The notes under the pieces were generated by a model. It was not told where the DNA came from, did not search any database, and saw only the letters and a list, made by a program, of their open reading frames with translations. Position numbers and translations under genes: made by a program. Positions 8,458 through 18,431 of a DNA stretch of 32,006 nt are shown here, piece by piece; the first letter of the stretch is position 1, and every line of letters begins with the position of its first letter. Source of the stretch: Pseudomonadota bacterium (lineage in GTDB: Bacteria > Pseudomonadota > Alphaproteobacteria > Rickettsiales > UBA3002); assembly GCA_963205305.1 (NCBI GenBank), contig CAUJIC010000066.1, forward strand, positions 1 through 32,006, given 5' to 3'.

Positions 8458-9291
8458 CTACCCAAACTTTTTCGCCAGCGCATCGAACGCCATCAGCTGA
8501 TCGAGCAAGGCGGGCACATCCGTAATCTTCACCATGTTGGGGCCATCGCTGGGCGCATTGTCAGGGTCTTGGTGCGTTTCGATGAACACGCCTGCCACAC
8601 CCACGGCCACGCTGGCGCGGGCAATCGTCGCCACAAATTCGCGCTGGCCGCCGCTGCTGGTGCCCTGCCCACCAGGTTGCTGCACACTATGCGTCGCATC
8701 GATAATCACAGGGTAGCCCGTTTGCGCCATAATCGGCAGTGCGCGCATATCGTTCACTAGCGTGTTATAGCCAAAGCTAACGCCACGCTCGGTGAGCATG
8801 ATGTTGCTGTTGCCCGAATCGGCGACTTTCGCCGCCACGTTTTTCATGTCCCACGGCGCGAGGAACTGGCCTTTTTTAATATTCACCACCCGCCCCGTAT
8901 TCGCCGCTGCAATCAGCAAATCGGTTTGGCGGCACAGGAAAGCAGGGATTTGCAGCACATCAATCACGGGCGCCATCACCGCGCAGTGCTCAATCTCGTG
9001 CACATCCGTCAGCACTGGGCAGCCATAGGTTTTTTTAATTTCCTCGAACACGGCGAGGGATTTTTCTAGCCCCATGCCACGCACACCCTTAAGGCTAGTA
9101 CGGTTCGCTTTGTCGTAGCTGGTTTTGTAAACAATTCCGATATTCTTGGCCTTGCCAATTTCCATCAGCTTGCCTGCTATATCCATCGCGTGGTCGCGTG
9201 ATTCCATTTGGCATGGGCCCGCAATGATGCTGATGGGCAAATCATTGCCAAACGTTACGTTGCCAGCCTTGATATGCGCGTGTTTGGTCAT
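8458..9291 (-). CDS. kdsA: 3-deoxy-8-phosphooctulonate (KDO 8-P) synthase
   Basis: KdsA condenses phosphoenolpyruvate with arabinose 5-phosphate to give KDO 8-phosphate, precursor of the LPS inner core. The 277-aa TIM-barrel protein shows the PEP-site motif [26 protein letters not shown], the [13 protein letters not shown] loop, [13 protein letters not shown] and TERG.SFGYN. Cys27 in AGPCQ marks the metal-dependent class (E. coli has Asn in this position). The start ATG overlaps the pyrG stop (ATGA) and has AGGAG 5 nt upstream, so it is the last gene of the tpiA-secG-pyrG-kdsA operon and terminates at the bidirectional hairpin. Confidence 0.97.
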   Translation of the reverse strand: MTKHAHIKAGNVTFGNDLPISIIAGPCQMESRDHAMDIAGKLMEIGKAKNIGIVYKTSYDKANRTSLKGVRGMGLEKSLAVFEEIKKTYGCPVLTDVHEIEHCAVMAPVIDVLQIPAFLCRQTDLLIAAANTGRVVNIKKGQFLAPWDMKNVAAKVADSGNSNIMLTERGVSFGYNTLVNDMRALPIMAQTGYPVIIDATHSVQQPGGQGTSSGGQREFVATIARASVAVGVAGVFIETHQDPDNAPSDGPNMVKITDVPALLDQLMAFDALAKKFG

Positions 9292-10955
9292 GCGACTCCT
9301 GCTTCCTTATCTTGCGCTTTCGCGCGCTCTTTCGCCGCTTTCACAAAGCCTGCAAAAATGGGGTGTGCAGCAAAGGGGCGCGATTTAAACTCAGGGTGGA
9401 ATTGGACCGCGATAAAGAACGGGTGGCCTTTGATTTCCACAATCTCGGGTAACGTACCATCGGGTGAACGGCCGCTGAACACCACACCATGCTTGGCCAA
9501 ATCGGCTTCATAGGCGAAGTTGATTTCATAGCGATGGCGGTGGCGCTCGGTGATGTGGGTTTCGCCATACACCTTATGCGCCAAGCTGCCCGATTTAATG
9601 GTGCAGGGGAACGAACCAAGGCGCATGGTGCCGCCCATATCCGTATCTTTCGTGCGTTTTTGCTTCACGCCGTCTTTTTCCCATTCGGTCATCAGCCCCA
9701 CCACTTGACCGCGCGGGTCTTTCGTGTGCGGGGTGCCAAACTCGCTGCTCGTCGCGTCTTTCACCTTCAGCAAATTACGCACCATCTCGATGACGGCGAC
9801 CTGCATGCCGTAGCAAATGCCAAAATACGGGATTTTGTTTTCACGGGCATAGGTGACGGCCGCAATTTTACCGCGCACACCCGCCTCGCCGAAGCCGCCG
9901 GGGACAAGGATTGCATCCACATGCGCGAGTTTTTTCTCGGCATCGTCAGATTCGAACACGCGTGCATCAATCCAATGCACATTCACGCGCACATTGTTTT
10001 CAATCCCCGCATGATCGAGCGCTTCGGTGAGCGATTTATAGGTATCGCCCACACTCATATATTTGCCCACCAGCGCCACGTTCACTTCGCCATTCGGGCG
10101 CTCGAAGCGGGTGACAATCCGCTCCCACTCTTTTAGCTCGAGCTCTTTTTTCGATTTCAGTTTGAAATGCGCCAACACGCGCTCGTCGAATCCTTCAAGG
10201 TGAAGGTTCTTCGGCACTTTATAAATACTCGATGCATCGAGTGCGGAAATCACGTTCGCCTCAGGTACGTTACAGAATAGTGCCACTTTTTTCTTTTCAT
10301 TCGCGGGAATTTCGCGGTCAGCGCGCAGCAGAATCATATCAGGCTGAATACCAATGCTGCGAAGCTCCTTCACGGAGTGTTGGGTGGGCTTGGTTTTTAG
10401 CTCTTTCGCGGCGGCAATGTAAGGAACTAATGTTACGTGGCAGTAAAGCACACGGTCGCGCCCAAGCTCATAGCCCACTTGGCGAATCGCCTCGAAGAAC
10501 GGCAAGCCTTCAATATCGCCCACGGTGCCGCCAATTTCGCACAGCACGAAATCTTCTTTGTTATTATCGCCCGTCACAAATTCTTTGATCAGGTTCGTTA
10601 CATGCGGAATCACTTGCACCGTGCCGCCCAAATAGCTGCCCTTGCGCTCGTTCGCGAGCAAGGTGGAATAGATGCGACCTGCGGTAATATTATCGGATTT
10701 TTTGGCGTTCACATTCGTAAAACGCTCGTAGTGCCCCAAATCCAAATCGGTTTCAGCACCATCTTCCGTCACGAACACTTCCCCGTGTTGGTTGGGGTTC
10801 ATGGTGCCAGGATCTACGTTTAAATAGGGATCGAGCTTGCGTAGGCGCACACTGAACCCACGCCCTTGCAACAGCGAGGCAAGCGAAGCGGCAGAGAGCC
10901 CTTTACCAAGCGATGAAACCACGCCACCTGTAATAAAAATATAGCGCGTCGGCAT
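9288..10955 (-). CDS. pyrG: CTP synthase
   Basis: PyrG aminates UTP to CTP using glutamine. The 555-aa protein has an N-terminal synthetase domain ([20 protein letters not shown] with the P-loop, [45 protein letters not shown]) and a C-terminal class I glutamine amidotransferase domain with the nucleophile Cys in GICYGMQ and the His/Glu pair in [11 protein letters not shown]. The start has the SD AGGAGA. It lies 17 bases after secG and overlaps kdsA by 4 bases. The ~10 residues beyond the usual ~545 are a basic/Ala-rich C-terminal tail. Confidence 0.98.
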   Translation of the reverse strand: MPTRYIFITGGVVSSLGKGLSAASLASLLQGRGFSVRLRKLDPYLNVDPGTMNPNQHGEVFVTEDGAETDLDLGHYERFTNVNAKKSDNITAGRIYSTLLANERKGSYLGGTVQVIPHVTNLIKEFVTGDNNKEDFVLCEIGGTVGDIEGLPFFEAIRQVGYELGRDRVLYCHVTLVPYIAAAKELKTKPTQHSVKELRSIGIQPDMILLRADREIPANEKKKVALFCNVPEANVISALDASSIYKVPKNLHLEGFDERVLAHFKLKSKKELELKEWERIVTRFERPNGEVNVALVGKYMSVGDTYKSLTEALDHAGIENNVRVNVHWIDARVFESDDAEKKLAHVDAILVPGGFGEAGVRGKIAAVTYARENKIPYFGICYGMQVAVIEMVRNLLKVKDATSSEFGTPHTKDPRGQVVGLMTEWEKDGVKQKRTKDTDMGGTMRLGSFPCTIKSGSLAHKVYGETHITERHRHRYEINFAYEADLAKHGVVFSGRSPDGTLPEIVEIKGHPFFIAVQFHPEFKSRPFAAHPIFAGFVKAAKERAKAQDKEAGVA

Positions 10956-10972
10956 GGTCTAGGCTCTCCTAA

Positions 10973-11479
10973 TTATTCGTTGGTGTTAGCAGCTGCGTTC
11001 GGGTCAACTTCTTCGGTTTTGGGTGCGTGCTTTTTAGTCACCTTTTTTACTTCAGGTGCTTTCTCAGCGGGCGCTGCATCCTTTTTATCGGCGGCTGGCT
11101 TGCTCTGCTCGGCAGGAACGTTCGGCGCAGCCTTCTCTTCTACTTTTTTCTCGGCCTTCTTCTCGGCTTTGGTTTCGCCATCAACTGGCACCGTAGGCAC
11201 GCTCGGCTTCCCGGATTGTTGCTCTTCAATCGTTTCCACAATCGAGGAGCTGCGGCCATGGGCTGCAATGACGCCCAACAGCAACGCGTTCGCCATGAAG
11301 ATAGCCGCAAGAATACCCGTGGTTCGCGTCATCAGATTCGCCGATGAACGGCCAGAAAGTAGATTGTTGCCCGAGCCGCCGCTAAGACCGAATCCATCCG
11401 AATCCGAGCGCTGAATCAGCACCATGATAATCATTGCCATGGTTACAATTACTTGAATGACCAGTAGAACCTGTTCCAT
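10973..11479 (-). CDS. secG: Preprotein translocase subunit SecG with long charged tail
   Basis: SecG is the small subunit of the SecYEG channel in the inner membrane. The 168-aa protein has helix 1 (residues ~2-22, VLLVIQVIVTMAMIIMVLIQ), the conserved cytoplasmic loop GFGLSGGSGNNLLSGRSS, and helix 2 (~55-77, LAAIFMANALLLGVIAA). After that comes a ~90-residue low-complexity Lys/Ala/Glu/Pro tail, longer than in typical SecG but of a kind seen in alphaproteobacteria. ATG 11479 is used: it has GAGGGA upstream and shares its A with the tpiA TAA stop (TAATG), so coupling to tpiA is likely. Confidence 0.95.
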   Translation of the reverse strand: MEQVLLVIQVIVTMAMIIMVLIQRSDSDGFGLSGGSGNNLLSGRSSANLMTRTTGILAAIFMANALLLGVIAAHGRSSSIVETIEEQQSGKPSVPTVPVDGETKAEKKAEKKVEEKAAPNVPAEQSKPAADKKDAAPAEKAPEVKKVTKKHAPKTEEVDPNAAANTNE

Positions 11480-12219
11480 TATTTCCCTCGTGTTGATGCG
11501 CTGGTAATCATCGCGCACATACTTTCAATTTCTAGGCTAGCGCCACCAATGAGCGCACCTGCCACCTGCGATTGTGCAAGGATTTCTCCAGCATTGGCCG
11601 CATTGACGGAGCCTCCATACAGGACGGCCGTTTCACTGCCAAGCACTGATTTAATATGGCTGTGAGCAGCATTGATTTCCGTCATGCTTGGAGTGCGCCC
11701 ACTACCAATCGCCCAAATTGGCTCATAGGCTATCAAATAGCCGCCTCGCGGCAAGTCCTCCAGCAGCGATAATTGGGCATTCAACACCGCATTGGTGCGT
11801 TTTTGTTCGTACTCCGCTAGTGATTCACCCACACAAATAACGGGCATCAGCCCCGCAGCCATGGCCGTTAGCGCTTTGGCGTGCACTTGGTCATCCGTTT
11901 CGCCCGCCGCACGGCGCTCCGAATGGCCGAGAATCACATAGTCACAGCCCGCATCGAGCAGCATCGACGCGCTCAATTCACCCGTGTGTGCGCCTTTGCT
12001 GGCCGCATGGCAATTTTGTGCACCAAGAGCAAGTTGCGCGTTAGGTGGAAGTGCGGCCATTGCATCGGTTATATAAACCGCTGGCGGGCAAAAAACCACT
12101 TTCACATGGGCACTGTGGGCGCCAAGCGCCGCATTGACGGCAAATGCCCATGAGCGCACACGTGGCGCATCGCCGTTCATTTTCCAGTTTGCAATTAGCC
12201 ATGTAGGGGTTTGGGTCAT
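11479..12219 (-). CDS. tpiA: Triosephosphate isomerase
   Basis: TpiA interconverts dihydroxyacetone phosphate and glyceraldehyde 3-phosphate in glycolysis and gluconeogenesis. The 246-aa protein has all the family signatures: Asn11 and Lys13 in IANWKMN, His99 in ILGHSERR, catalytic Glu166 in AYEPIWAIGSG, and the phosphate loop YGGSVNAANA. ATG 12219 puts the first strand at the correct place and has an upstream AGGTGG; longer in-frame versions add an unrelated Arg/Cys-rich stretch. It is the first gene of the tpiA-secG-pyrG-kdsA operon and is divergent from the PpiD-like gene, with 94 bp between them. Confidence 0.97.
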   Translation of the reverse strand: MTQTPTWLIANWKMNGDAPRVRSWAFAVNAALGAHSAHVKVVFCPPAVYITDAMAALPPNAQLALGAQNCHAASKGAHTGELSASMLLDAGCDYVILGHSERRAAGETDDQVHAKALTAMAAGLMPVICVGESLAEYEQKRTNAVLNAQLSLLEDLPRGGYLIAYEPIWAIGSGRTPSMTEINAAHSHIKSVLGSETAVLYGGSVNAANAGEILAQSQVAGALIGGASLEIESMCAMITSASTRGK

Positions 12220-12313
12220 CGCCCACCTATGCCAGCCACACATGCGCGCGTCAACCCTTTGACAATCACGCTCCAGCGTGTACATCTGCCACCATCAAAT
12301 TCATGAGGTTTTT

Positions 12314-13813
12314 ATGCTCGACACTATGCGCAACCTATCGAAAAGCTTGGTATCTAAGCTTTTGATGCTCCTACTCGTCATCAGTTTTGCTGTGTGGGGC
12401 GTTGGCGATATTGTCAATAGTAGCGGCCCTAACTATGCGGCCAAGGTGGGGGGCGAACAGGTCAGCATTGCCGAGTTTCAGCAACAACGCTTGCAGGTGT
12501 CGCGCCAGCTAGAATCGTTGGGTATGAAAGGCCTTTCCGAAGGCCAGCTGGAGCTAAGCGTTATTCGTCAACTTATTCAGCAAAAATTATCATTGATAAC
12601 CATGAAGGATATGGGGCTCGTGGTAAACGATGAGCTCATCAGCAAGCTCATCGCCGATATGCCTGAATTCAAAAATAAAGACGGCAAGTTCGATGGTAAA
12701 AAATTTCACGATATTCTGGAGCGTGAGCGCCTAACTGAACAAACCTTCATCACCCAATTAAAGAATGATATTGCAGGCAGATTCCTTACGGATAGCTTGG
12801 ATATGCGTGATGCCCTGCCGCCCGCTAACCTTCTTAGCCTCGAATCTATGGTTCAAGGCGAAACACGTGATGCAGTGTTGCTCACCGTGCCTGCAAAAAC
12901 TTCTGGCAGTACCGATGAAAAGGCACTCAAAGAGTTTTACGAAGAAAATAAAACCATGGCCTATCTTCGTCCTGAGCAGCGCGTGCTGGAGTATGTGGTG
13001 CTGAGTAAAGCCGAAATCGATACCCTTGGTTCCACAAAAAACGGCGAGAAAATCTCCCGCGATGTGGCCATGCAAGAATTTGCTAACACCGTCGAGGATG
13101 AGCTTGCTGCTGGAAAAACCATGGGTGAAGCCTTCAAAAAAGCAGGCATCACTACCAGCATCCGCACGCTGAATAATGCAACAGCCGAGATGGCCAAAAC
13201 CAGCACGGATGACATCATTAAAACCGTGGCCGAGCAAGGTTTTGGGCTTGGTGAAGGTGAAATTTCACGCCTTATCAGCACCAAAGCGGGTACCATGCTC
13301 ATGGTATCAGCAAAAAAAATAACACCTGCGGAGCCTAGGCCGTTCGAAGAAGTAAAGGGTGACGTAGAAGTGCGCCTTAGCAAACAACTTGCACGCACCA
13401 CCGCGCGTGAAAAAGCTGTAACGGTAAAGGCAGAGCTGGCAAAAGCCCCCAACTGGGAGGCGGTTGCACAAACCCATGGTCTTAGTACTCGGGCGGTGAG
13501 CCGTGTCGCACGCCCTGCGGATGGTAAAGCCGTGGTGGATGGCCTACCCCTAGCGCTCCAGCAAGCCATGTTCGAACGTAAAGTCGGCGAAGTAGCTGGC
13601 CCCCTCGCCCTCGAAAATGGCGATCAAATGTTGGCGCTCGTCACCCAATCGCGCCTGCCTGAGAAAAATGCCGGTGCAGTATCCCAGAAGGAAGTAGCTC
13701 GCATGGGCGATAGGCTGGTTCAAGATATCCAAAGTCGCGCGTTTGAATCCTTTGCCAAATCGCACAAGGTGGTGGTTAACCCTGCCATTATGCGCCAACA
13801 GGAAGCCCAGTAA
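12314..13813 (+). CDS. PpiD/SurA-N-type periplasmic folding factor, degenerate PPIase
   Basis: A 499-aa inner-membrane-anchored protein. The N-terminus MLDTMRNLSKSLVSKLL is followed by one helix (LLMLLLVISFAVWGVGDIV, ~residues 17-37) and a SurA_N-like chaperone region (GGEQVSIAEFQQQRLQ, LIQQKLSLITMKDMGLVVND, ~50-160). This layout is typical of PpiD, which helps secreted proteins leave the Sec channel. The centre, where a parvulin domain would be, lacks a clear catalytic core (no recognisable HIL motif), so isomerase activity is doubtful. ATG 12314 has GAGG 5 nt upstream. Its TAA overlaps the trpE ATG (TAATG). The pairing with trpE and divergence from tpiA is common in alphaproteobacteria. Confidence 0.85.
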   Translation: MLDTMRNLSKSLVSKLLMLLLVISFAVWGVGDIVNSSGPNYAAKVGGEQVSIAEFQQQRLQVSRQLESLGMKGLSEGQLELSVIRQLIQQKLSLITMKDMGLVVNDELISKLIADMPEFKNKDGKFDGKKFHDILERERLTEQTFITQLKNDIAGRFLTDSLDMRDALPPANLLSLESMVQGETRDAVLLTVPAKTSGSTDEKALKEFYEENKTMAYLRPEQRVLEYVVLSKAEIDTLGSTKNGEKISRDVAMQEFANTVEDELAAGKTMGEAFKKAGITTSIRTLNNATAEMAKTSTDDIIKTVAEQGFGLGEGEISRLISTKAGTMLMVSAKKITPAEPRPFEEVKGDVEVRLSKQLARTTAREKAVTVKAELAKAPNWEAVAQTHGLSTRAVSRVARPADGKAVVDGLPLALQQAMFERKVGEVAGPLALENGDQMLALVTQSRLPEKNAGAVSQKEVARMGDRLVQDIQSRAFESFAKSHKVVVNPAIMRQQEAQ

Positions 13814-15315
13814 TGAGCGTGTTCGCTTTCAGCCCCAGCCGCGATGAGTTCTGCCGCATTCACGCTGACGGCAAGCCGCAAGTGATTTACACCAAGCGTG
13901 TGAGCGACTTGGAAACTCCTGTTTCCGCCATACTGAAGCTACCGATCGATGAGGCACCCTCCTTCCTGCTCGAATCGGTCGAGGGTGGTGAATCACGTGG
14001 TCGTTATTCCATCATCGGCATCGACCCCGACATGATGTGGCGCTGCTACGGCAATCGCTCCGAAATCAGCAAAACACCGCCCTTTGCCGAAGATAGCTTC
14101 GAATCTGCATGGGATGATTCCATGAGCACGCTTCGTAAACTGGTGCACGAGCACCGCATGGATTTGCCCGAAGGCACACCACCCATGGCCGCAGGCCTGA
14201 TTGGCTACATGGGTTACGACATGGTGAAGCTGATGGAGCGCCTGCCCAACAGTAAGCCCGATACGATTAATATTCCCGATGCGTGCTTCATCCGCCCGCG
14301 CACCCAGCTTATTTTCGATGCGGTGGATGGCGTGGTCTACATCATCGCCCCCGTGTGGGATGTAACGAGCGATGCGGGCAAACTCTATGACGCGACCTGC
14401 GCGCGGCTCGAGAAAATTGCGCGCCAGCTGCAAGGCCCTGTCGATCAGCGCAATTATTACAAGGATGTGCCTGCCACGAAGTGCAATTTCCAATCGAACA
14501 TGACCGAGGCCGAGCACGCAGGCATGATTGCTAAAGCCAAGGAATACATTGCCTCGGGCGATATTTTTCAGGTGGTTCTCGGCCAGCGCTTCACGGCGGA
14601 TTTTGATTTGCCGCCCTTCGCGCTTTATCGTTCCTTACGCCACATGAACCCCTCGCCGTTTTTGTTCTATCTCAATTTCGGTGGCTATGCGCTTGTGGGT
14701 TCAAGCCCCGAGATTTTGGTGCGTCTGCGCGATGAAACTGTCACCATCCGCCCCATTGCGGGCACACGTAAACGTGGCAAGAACAAAGCCGAAGATGCGG
14801 CGCTCGCTGCCGATTTATTGGCCGACCCAAAAGAGCTGGCCGAGCATTTAATGCTGCTCGACCTTGGCCGCAACGATGTGGGCCGCGTGGCCAAAGCGGG
14901 TGATGTGCGGGTGACCGAGCACATGACCATCGAGCATTACAGCCATGTCATGCATATCGTGAGCAATGTGGAAGGCACAATCGACCCCAAATACGACGCG
15001 ATTGATGCGCTGGTGGCGGGCTTTCCTGCGGGCACAGTTTCAGGCGCTCCCAAAATCCGCGCCATGGAAATTATCGATGAACTCGAACCGGTGAAACGCA
15101 GCTATTATGGCGGTTGCGTGGGTTATTTCTCGGCCAATGGCACCATGGATACCTGCATCACCCTACGCACCGCATTGGTGAAGGATGGCAAAATCCACGC
15201 GCAAGCTGGCGGCGGTATTGTGGCCGATTCCGTACCTGCCGATGAATATCAGGAGTCACTGAACAAGGCCAAAGCCGTCATGCGCGCAGCGGAAGAAGCA
15301 GTGAAGTTCGCGTAA
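13813..15315 (+). CDS. trpE: Anthranilate synthase component I
   Basis: TrpE makes anthranilate from chorismate with ammonia supplied by TrpG, the first step of tryptophan synthesis. The 500-aa protein has the N-terminal feedback site (LLESVEGG followed by RYSIIG, residues ~52-68) and the chorismate-binding domain: YLNFGGYALVGSSPEILVR, RPIAGTRKRGKN, LLDLGRNDVGRV, TVSGAPKIRAMEIIDELEP, AGGGIVADSVPADEY. It is translationally coupled to the PpiD-like gene. trpG, trpD and trpC, which often follow, are absent: the next gene, queF, converges with one base between the stops. The LLES motif suggests inhibition by tryptophan. Confidence 0.97.
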   Translation: MSVFAFSPSRDEFCRIHADGKPQVIYTKRVSDLETPVSAILKLPIDEAPSFLLESVEGGESRGRYSIIGIDPDMMWRCYGNRSEISKTPPFAEDSFESAWDDSMSTLRKLVHEHRMDLPEGTPPMAAGLIGYMGYDMVKLMERLPNSKPDTINIPDACFIRPRTQLIFDAVDGVVYIIAPVWDVTSDAGKLYDATCARLEKIARQLQGPVDQRNYYKDVPATKCNFQSNMTEAEHAGMIAKAKEYIASGDIFQVVLGQRFTADFDLPPFALYRSLRHMNPSPFLFYLNFGGYALVGSSPEILVRLRDETVTIRPIAGTRKRGKNKAEDAALAADLLADPKELAEHLMLLDLGRNDVGRVAKAGDVRVTEHMTIEHYSHVMHIVSNVEGTIDPKYDAIDALVAGFPAGTVSGAPKIRAMEIIDELEPVKRSYYGGCVGYFSANGTMDTCITLRTALVKDGKIHAQAGGGIVADSVPADEYQESLNKAKAVMRAAEEAVKFA

Positions 15316-15316
15316 A

Positions 15317-15775
15317 CTAACCGCGCCCCTTGTAATTCGCCACACCCTGATCGGGCAGCCAGACACCTTTAGGCGCTTCACCCGTTTGGTAAAAAATATC
15401 GATGGGCATGCCACCGCGCGGATACCAATAGCCACCAATACGCAGCCATGTTGGCTCAATCGCCTCGATAATGCGCTTGGCAATCACCAACGAGCAATCT
15501 TCGTGGAAGGCGCCGTGGTTGCGGAACGAGTGCAAAAACAGCTTCAGCGATTTGCTTTCCACAATCCATTGGCGGGGCACATAATCAATCACGAAATGGG
15601 CAAAATCGGGCTGACCAGTTTTAGGGCACAGCGAGGTAAACTCGGGCGCGGTGAAGCGAATCAGGTAATCCACATTAGGGTGTGGGTTGGCCACGCGCTC
15701 AAGCACCGCCTGATCGGGTGATTGTGGTAGTTTCGTTTGTTCACCCAGTTGGGTTAAGGTGTCGGTGCTGCTCAT
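15317..15775 (-). CDS. queF: NADPH-dependent 7-cyano-7-deazaguanine (preQ0) reductase
   Basis: QueF reduces the nitrile of preQ0 to the amine of preQ1 in queuosine synthesis. The 152-aa length is the unimodular (type I) class. The catalytic Cys lies in [16 protein letters not shown], the NADPH/substrate motif is [21 protein letters not shown], and the conserved tail region [19 protein letters not shown] is intact. The gene is the last of a queE-queC-queF run on this strand, 68 bases after queC. Confidence 0.97.
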   Translation of the reverse strand: MSSTDTLTQLGEQTKLPQSPDQAVLERVANPHPNVDYLIRFTAPEFTSLCPKTGQPDFAHFVIDYVPRQWIVESKSLKLFLHSFRNHGAFHEDCSLVIAKRIIEAIEPTWLRIGGYWYPRGGMPIDIFYQTGEAPKGVWLPDQGVANYKGRG

Positions 15776-15843
15776 GAGGCGGTGGTAGCCTGAGATGCGC
15801 GCCTGGTCAAGAAAATGGGCGCAGATTCGAATGGCTAAAAGAT

Positions 15844-16518
15844 CTAGGCTTCCACTATCCCATTTTCGCTGAACCCTTTGGCGCGTAGCTGGCAGCTATC
15901 GCACTGGCCGCAGGGCTTGCCCTCGGGTGTGGGGTCGTAGCAGCTAATCGTCATTCCATAATCCACGCCCAATCGCAGCCCCTCGCGGATGATATGCGCT
16001 TTGGTGAGGTGAATGATGGGGGTGTGGATGTTAATGTGCTGTTTTGCCTCCACCCCATAGGCCGTCGCTAAATTGGCCGTCCGTTCAAACGCTTCAATAA
16101 ATTCAGGGCGGCAATCGGGGTAGCCAGAATAATCCAGCGCGTTGACGCCAATAAAGATATCATAGGCTTTCAGCACCTCTGCCCATGCCAGCGCGAAGCT
16201 GAGAAAGATGGTGTTACGCGCAGGTACATAAGTGATGGGAATGCCTGTGGACATCTCATCATTCGTGCGGTCTTTCGGCACGGCAATATCCGCCGTCAAG
16301 GCCGAGCCGCCAAACAGGCGCAAATCAATATCCGCTACTTTGTGTTCCTTTGCGCCCAGCGTGCTTGCTACCTTCGCCGCCGCTTTCAGCTCCACCGCGT
16401 GTCGCTGACCATAGCGAAAGCTTAAGGCATAAACCTCGAACCCCTGCTCGCGCGCCAAAGCCAGCGTGGTCGCGGAATCCAGCCCGCCCGAGAGAAGAAG
16501 TACGGCTTTTTTGGTCAT
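15844..16518 (-). CDS. queC: 7-cyano-7-deazaguanine synthase
   Basis: QueC converts 7-carboxy-7-deazaguanine to preQ0 with ATP and ammonia. The 224-aa protein has the PP-loop SGGLDS at residues 10-15, the [11 protein letters not shown] segment, [19 protein letters not shown], and near the C-terminus a zinc site from the cysteines of [21 protein letters not shown] 16518 overlaps the queE stop (ATGA), the better start; an in-frame upstream codon at 16530 would lie inside queE. It works between QueE and QueF in the pathway. Confidence 0.97.
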   Translation of the reverse strand: MTKKAVLLLSGGLDSATTLALAREQGFEVYALSFRYGQRHAVELKAAAKVASTLGAKEHKVADIDLRLFGGSALTADIAVPKDRTNDEMSTGIPITYVPARNTIFLSFALAWAEVLKAYDIFIGVNALDYSGYPDCRPEFIEAFERTANLATAYGVEAKQHINIHTPIIHLTKAHIIREGLRLGVDYGMTISCYDPTPEGKPCGQCDSCQLRAKGFSENGIVEA

Positions 16519-17177
16519 GCAATTCCCCATAGCTTATGCATCTGCATGCTGAGGCGATAGCCATTTGCCTGCGCCAAAGCAAGCGCATGAGCAGCATTTT
16601 TTGCATTTTTGGCGGGGTCATATTCATCCATCGGCTGCACGTATACGGGTATGTTTGTGCCTGCTTGCCCCACCTCACCCGCGGTTTGGTAATCCTTATT
16701 ACCCGCGCTCACAATAAACTTCAGTGCATCCACTCGCGCCAGCAAATCAGGCCGCAGCTTGTGATATTTCCCATCCGATATTTTGGGCGAGCACACAATA
16801 TTCACCCCTTGGGGTAGCTCGCGCCACAGCGTGCCATTGGTTTCAATCTGCACCCGCAGCCCCTTGGCCAGCAGCGCCTCGCATAGCGGTGAAATGTTTT
16901 GGCGTAACGGCTCGCCGCCCGTAATCACCACCAAATCATGTGTATCGGCCGCCAGTTTCTGCACTTGCTCGGTGATAGAAACTAATTCCATCGCCTCGAA
17001 CTGCTCGAATTCCGTATCGCAGAAATTACAAGCAAGGTTGCAGCCCCCAAGGCGCACAAACACGCTCGGCTGCCCCACAAACGGCCCTTCGCCTTGCAGG
17101 GTGGCGAAGATCTCGACCACCAAAAGCTGGCTGCCATTGCCCTTTTCAGGGGGGCGGAGTGGATTTTTACCGAACAT
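16515..17177 (-). CDS. queE: 7-carboxy-7-deazaguanine synthase, radical SAM
   Basis: QueE rearranges 6-carboxy-tetrahydropterin to 7-carboxy-7-deazaguanine. The 220-aa protein has the radical-SAM cluster CNLACNFC (Cys46, Cys50, Cys53; CX3CX2C), preceded by the family's [24 protein letters not shown], then the SAM-binding GGEPL and the ETNGT strand. QueD, which supplies its substrate, is not in the window. It heads the que operon and is divergent from metZ with a 39-bp gap. Confidence 0.96.
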   Translation of the reverse strand: MFGKNPLRPPEKGNGSQLLVVEIFATLQGEGPFVGQPSVFVRLGGCNLACNFCDTEFEQFEAMELVSITEQVQKLAADTHDLVVITGGEPLRQNISPLCEALLAKGLRVQIETNGTLWRELPQGVNIVCSPKISDGKYHKLRPDLLARVDALKFIVSAGNKDYQTAGEVGQAGTNIPVYVQPMDEYDPAKNAKNAAHALALAQANGYRLSMQMHKLWGIA

Positions 17178-17178
17178 G

Positions 17179-17207
17179 TTGCTTGCCTTTATTTTGGCGG
17201 CTACACT
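17179..17207 (+). promoter_or_regulatory. Candidate promoter of metZ
   Basis: TTGCTT (17179-17184), a 17-nt spacer and TACACT (17202-17207), which ends 9 nt before the metZ ATG. No Shine-Dalgarno is present, so the transcript would be nearly leaderless. The hexamers are weak matches (3/6 and 4/6). Confidence 0.3.
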
Positions 17208-17216
17208 AGTCGCCCT

Positions 17217-18431
17217 ATGCCAAAACCGTCAACATCCGAATCTATCGACAAACACCGCGAAAACGGGCTTGAAACCAAGCTTGTCCATGGTGGCTCTATG
17301 CGTAGCCAGTTTGGCGAGGTGGGCGAAGCCATTTTCCTCAATTCCGGCTTTTGCTACGACGATGCCGAAACCGCCGAGCGCCGCTTCAATGGTGAGGAGC
17401 CAGGCTTTGTGTATTCCCGCTATCGTAACCCAACACTAGCGATGCTCGAAGATCGCCTCGCCCTGCTCGAAGGTGCCGAAAGCTGTATCGTGGTCGGCAG
17501 CGGCATGGCGGCGGTGTTCGCCAGCCTCATGGGTATTTTGAAGGCGGGTGATCGCGTGCTGGCCAACAAGGTGCTGTTCGGCTCGTGCCATTATATCATC
17601 AACGAAATTTTGCCACGCTTTGGCATCAAAACGGAACTCATCGAGGGCGATGATATCGCGGGTTGGGAAAAGGCACTCAGCACCCCTGCCACCGCCATTT
17701 TTATTGAATCGCCCGCCAATCCAACCTTGCAACTGACCGACATTTCCGCCGTGTGCAAACTAGCCAAAAAAGCTGGCGCTCTGGTAATCGTCGATAACGT
17801 GTTCGCCAGCCCGCTTTATCAGAAACCGCTGGAATTGGGCGCGGATATGGTTGTCTACTCCACCACCAAACATATGGATGGCCAAGGCCGCACGCTCGGT
17901 GGCGCTATTTTGGGTAACAAAGAATTGCTTGATGAAAAAATTGCTCCCTTCAATCGCCACACTGGGCCTGCGCTCAGCCCGTTCAATGCGTGGGTGATTT
18001 TAAAAGGGCTCGAAACCCTACCAATGCGGATGGAGCGCCATAGCAGCAACGCGCAAGCCATTGCGGAGCTGATGGAAAAACATCCAGCAATTGAGAAAGT
18101 CTACTACCCTAACTTGCCTAGCTTCCCGCAATATACGCTCGCAAAGCAGCAAATGAGCGGCGGCGGCGGCCTGATTGCCTTCACCCTTAAAGGCGGTAAA
18201 ACGGCAGCATTCAAGTTCCTCAACACGCTTTCCATCGTCGCTATTTCCAACAATTTGGGCGATGCGAAATCACTCGCCACGCACCCTGCCACCACCACCC
18301 ACAGCAACATTTCGGCCGAAGCACGCGCCGCCATTGGCATTACCGATGGCACCTTGCGCCTTTCTGTCGGGCTCGAATCCATTGCCGATTTAACGCGCGA
18401 TATATCCGCCGCGCTGGATGCCGCCAAGTGA
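17217..18431 (+). CDS. metZ: O-succinylhomoserine sulfhydrylase
   Basis: MetZ is a PLP enzyme that makes homocysteine directly from O-succinylhomoserine and sulfide in methionine synthesis. The 404-aa protein is a Cys/Met-metabolism fold-type I enzyme: SRYRNPT, GSGMAAV, NPTLQLTDI, the VDNVFASPLYQKPLELGAD segment and the Schiff-base Lys218 in YSTTKHMDGQGR. HMDGQGR after the lysine favours MetZ over MetB/MetC. The chosen ATG gives the expected N-terminus (LETKLVHGG); an upstream extension would run back through queE. The TGA overlaps the next gene's GTG start (GTGA). The upstream gap is too short to hold the SAM-II riboswitch often found before metZ. Confidence 0.95.
   Translation: MPKPSTSESIDKHRENGLETKLVHGGSMRSQFGEVGEAIFLNSGFCYDDAETAERRFNGEEPGFVYSRYRNPTLAMLEDRLALLEGAESCIVVGSGMAAVFASLMGILKAGDRVLANKVLFGSCHYIINEILPRFGIKTELIEGDDIAGWEKALSTPATAIFIESPANPTLQLTDISAVCKLAKKAGALVIVDNVFASPLYQKPLELGADMVVYSTTKHMDGQGRTLGGAILGNKELLDEKIAPFNRHTGPALSPFNAWVILKGLETLPMRMERHSSNAQAIAELMEKHPAIEKVYYPNLPSFPQYTLAKQQMSGGGGLIAFTLKGGKTAAFKFLNTLSIVAISNNLGDAKSLATHPATTTHSNISAEARAAIGITDGTLRLSVGLESIADLTRDISAALDAAK

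Noticed and set aside
9489..10136. 215-codon plus-strand frame inside pyrG
   Set aside because: Antisense to an intact CTP synthase, His/Arg/Phe-rich, no family resemblance.
17178..17216. SAM-II riboswitch before metZ
   Set aside because: Only 39 bases separate queE and metZ, and I see no pseudoknot-type pairing; only a short GGCG/CGCC stem is possible.
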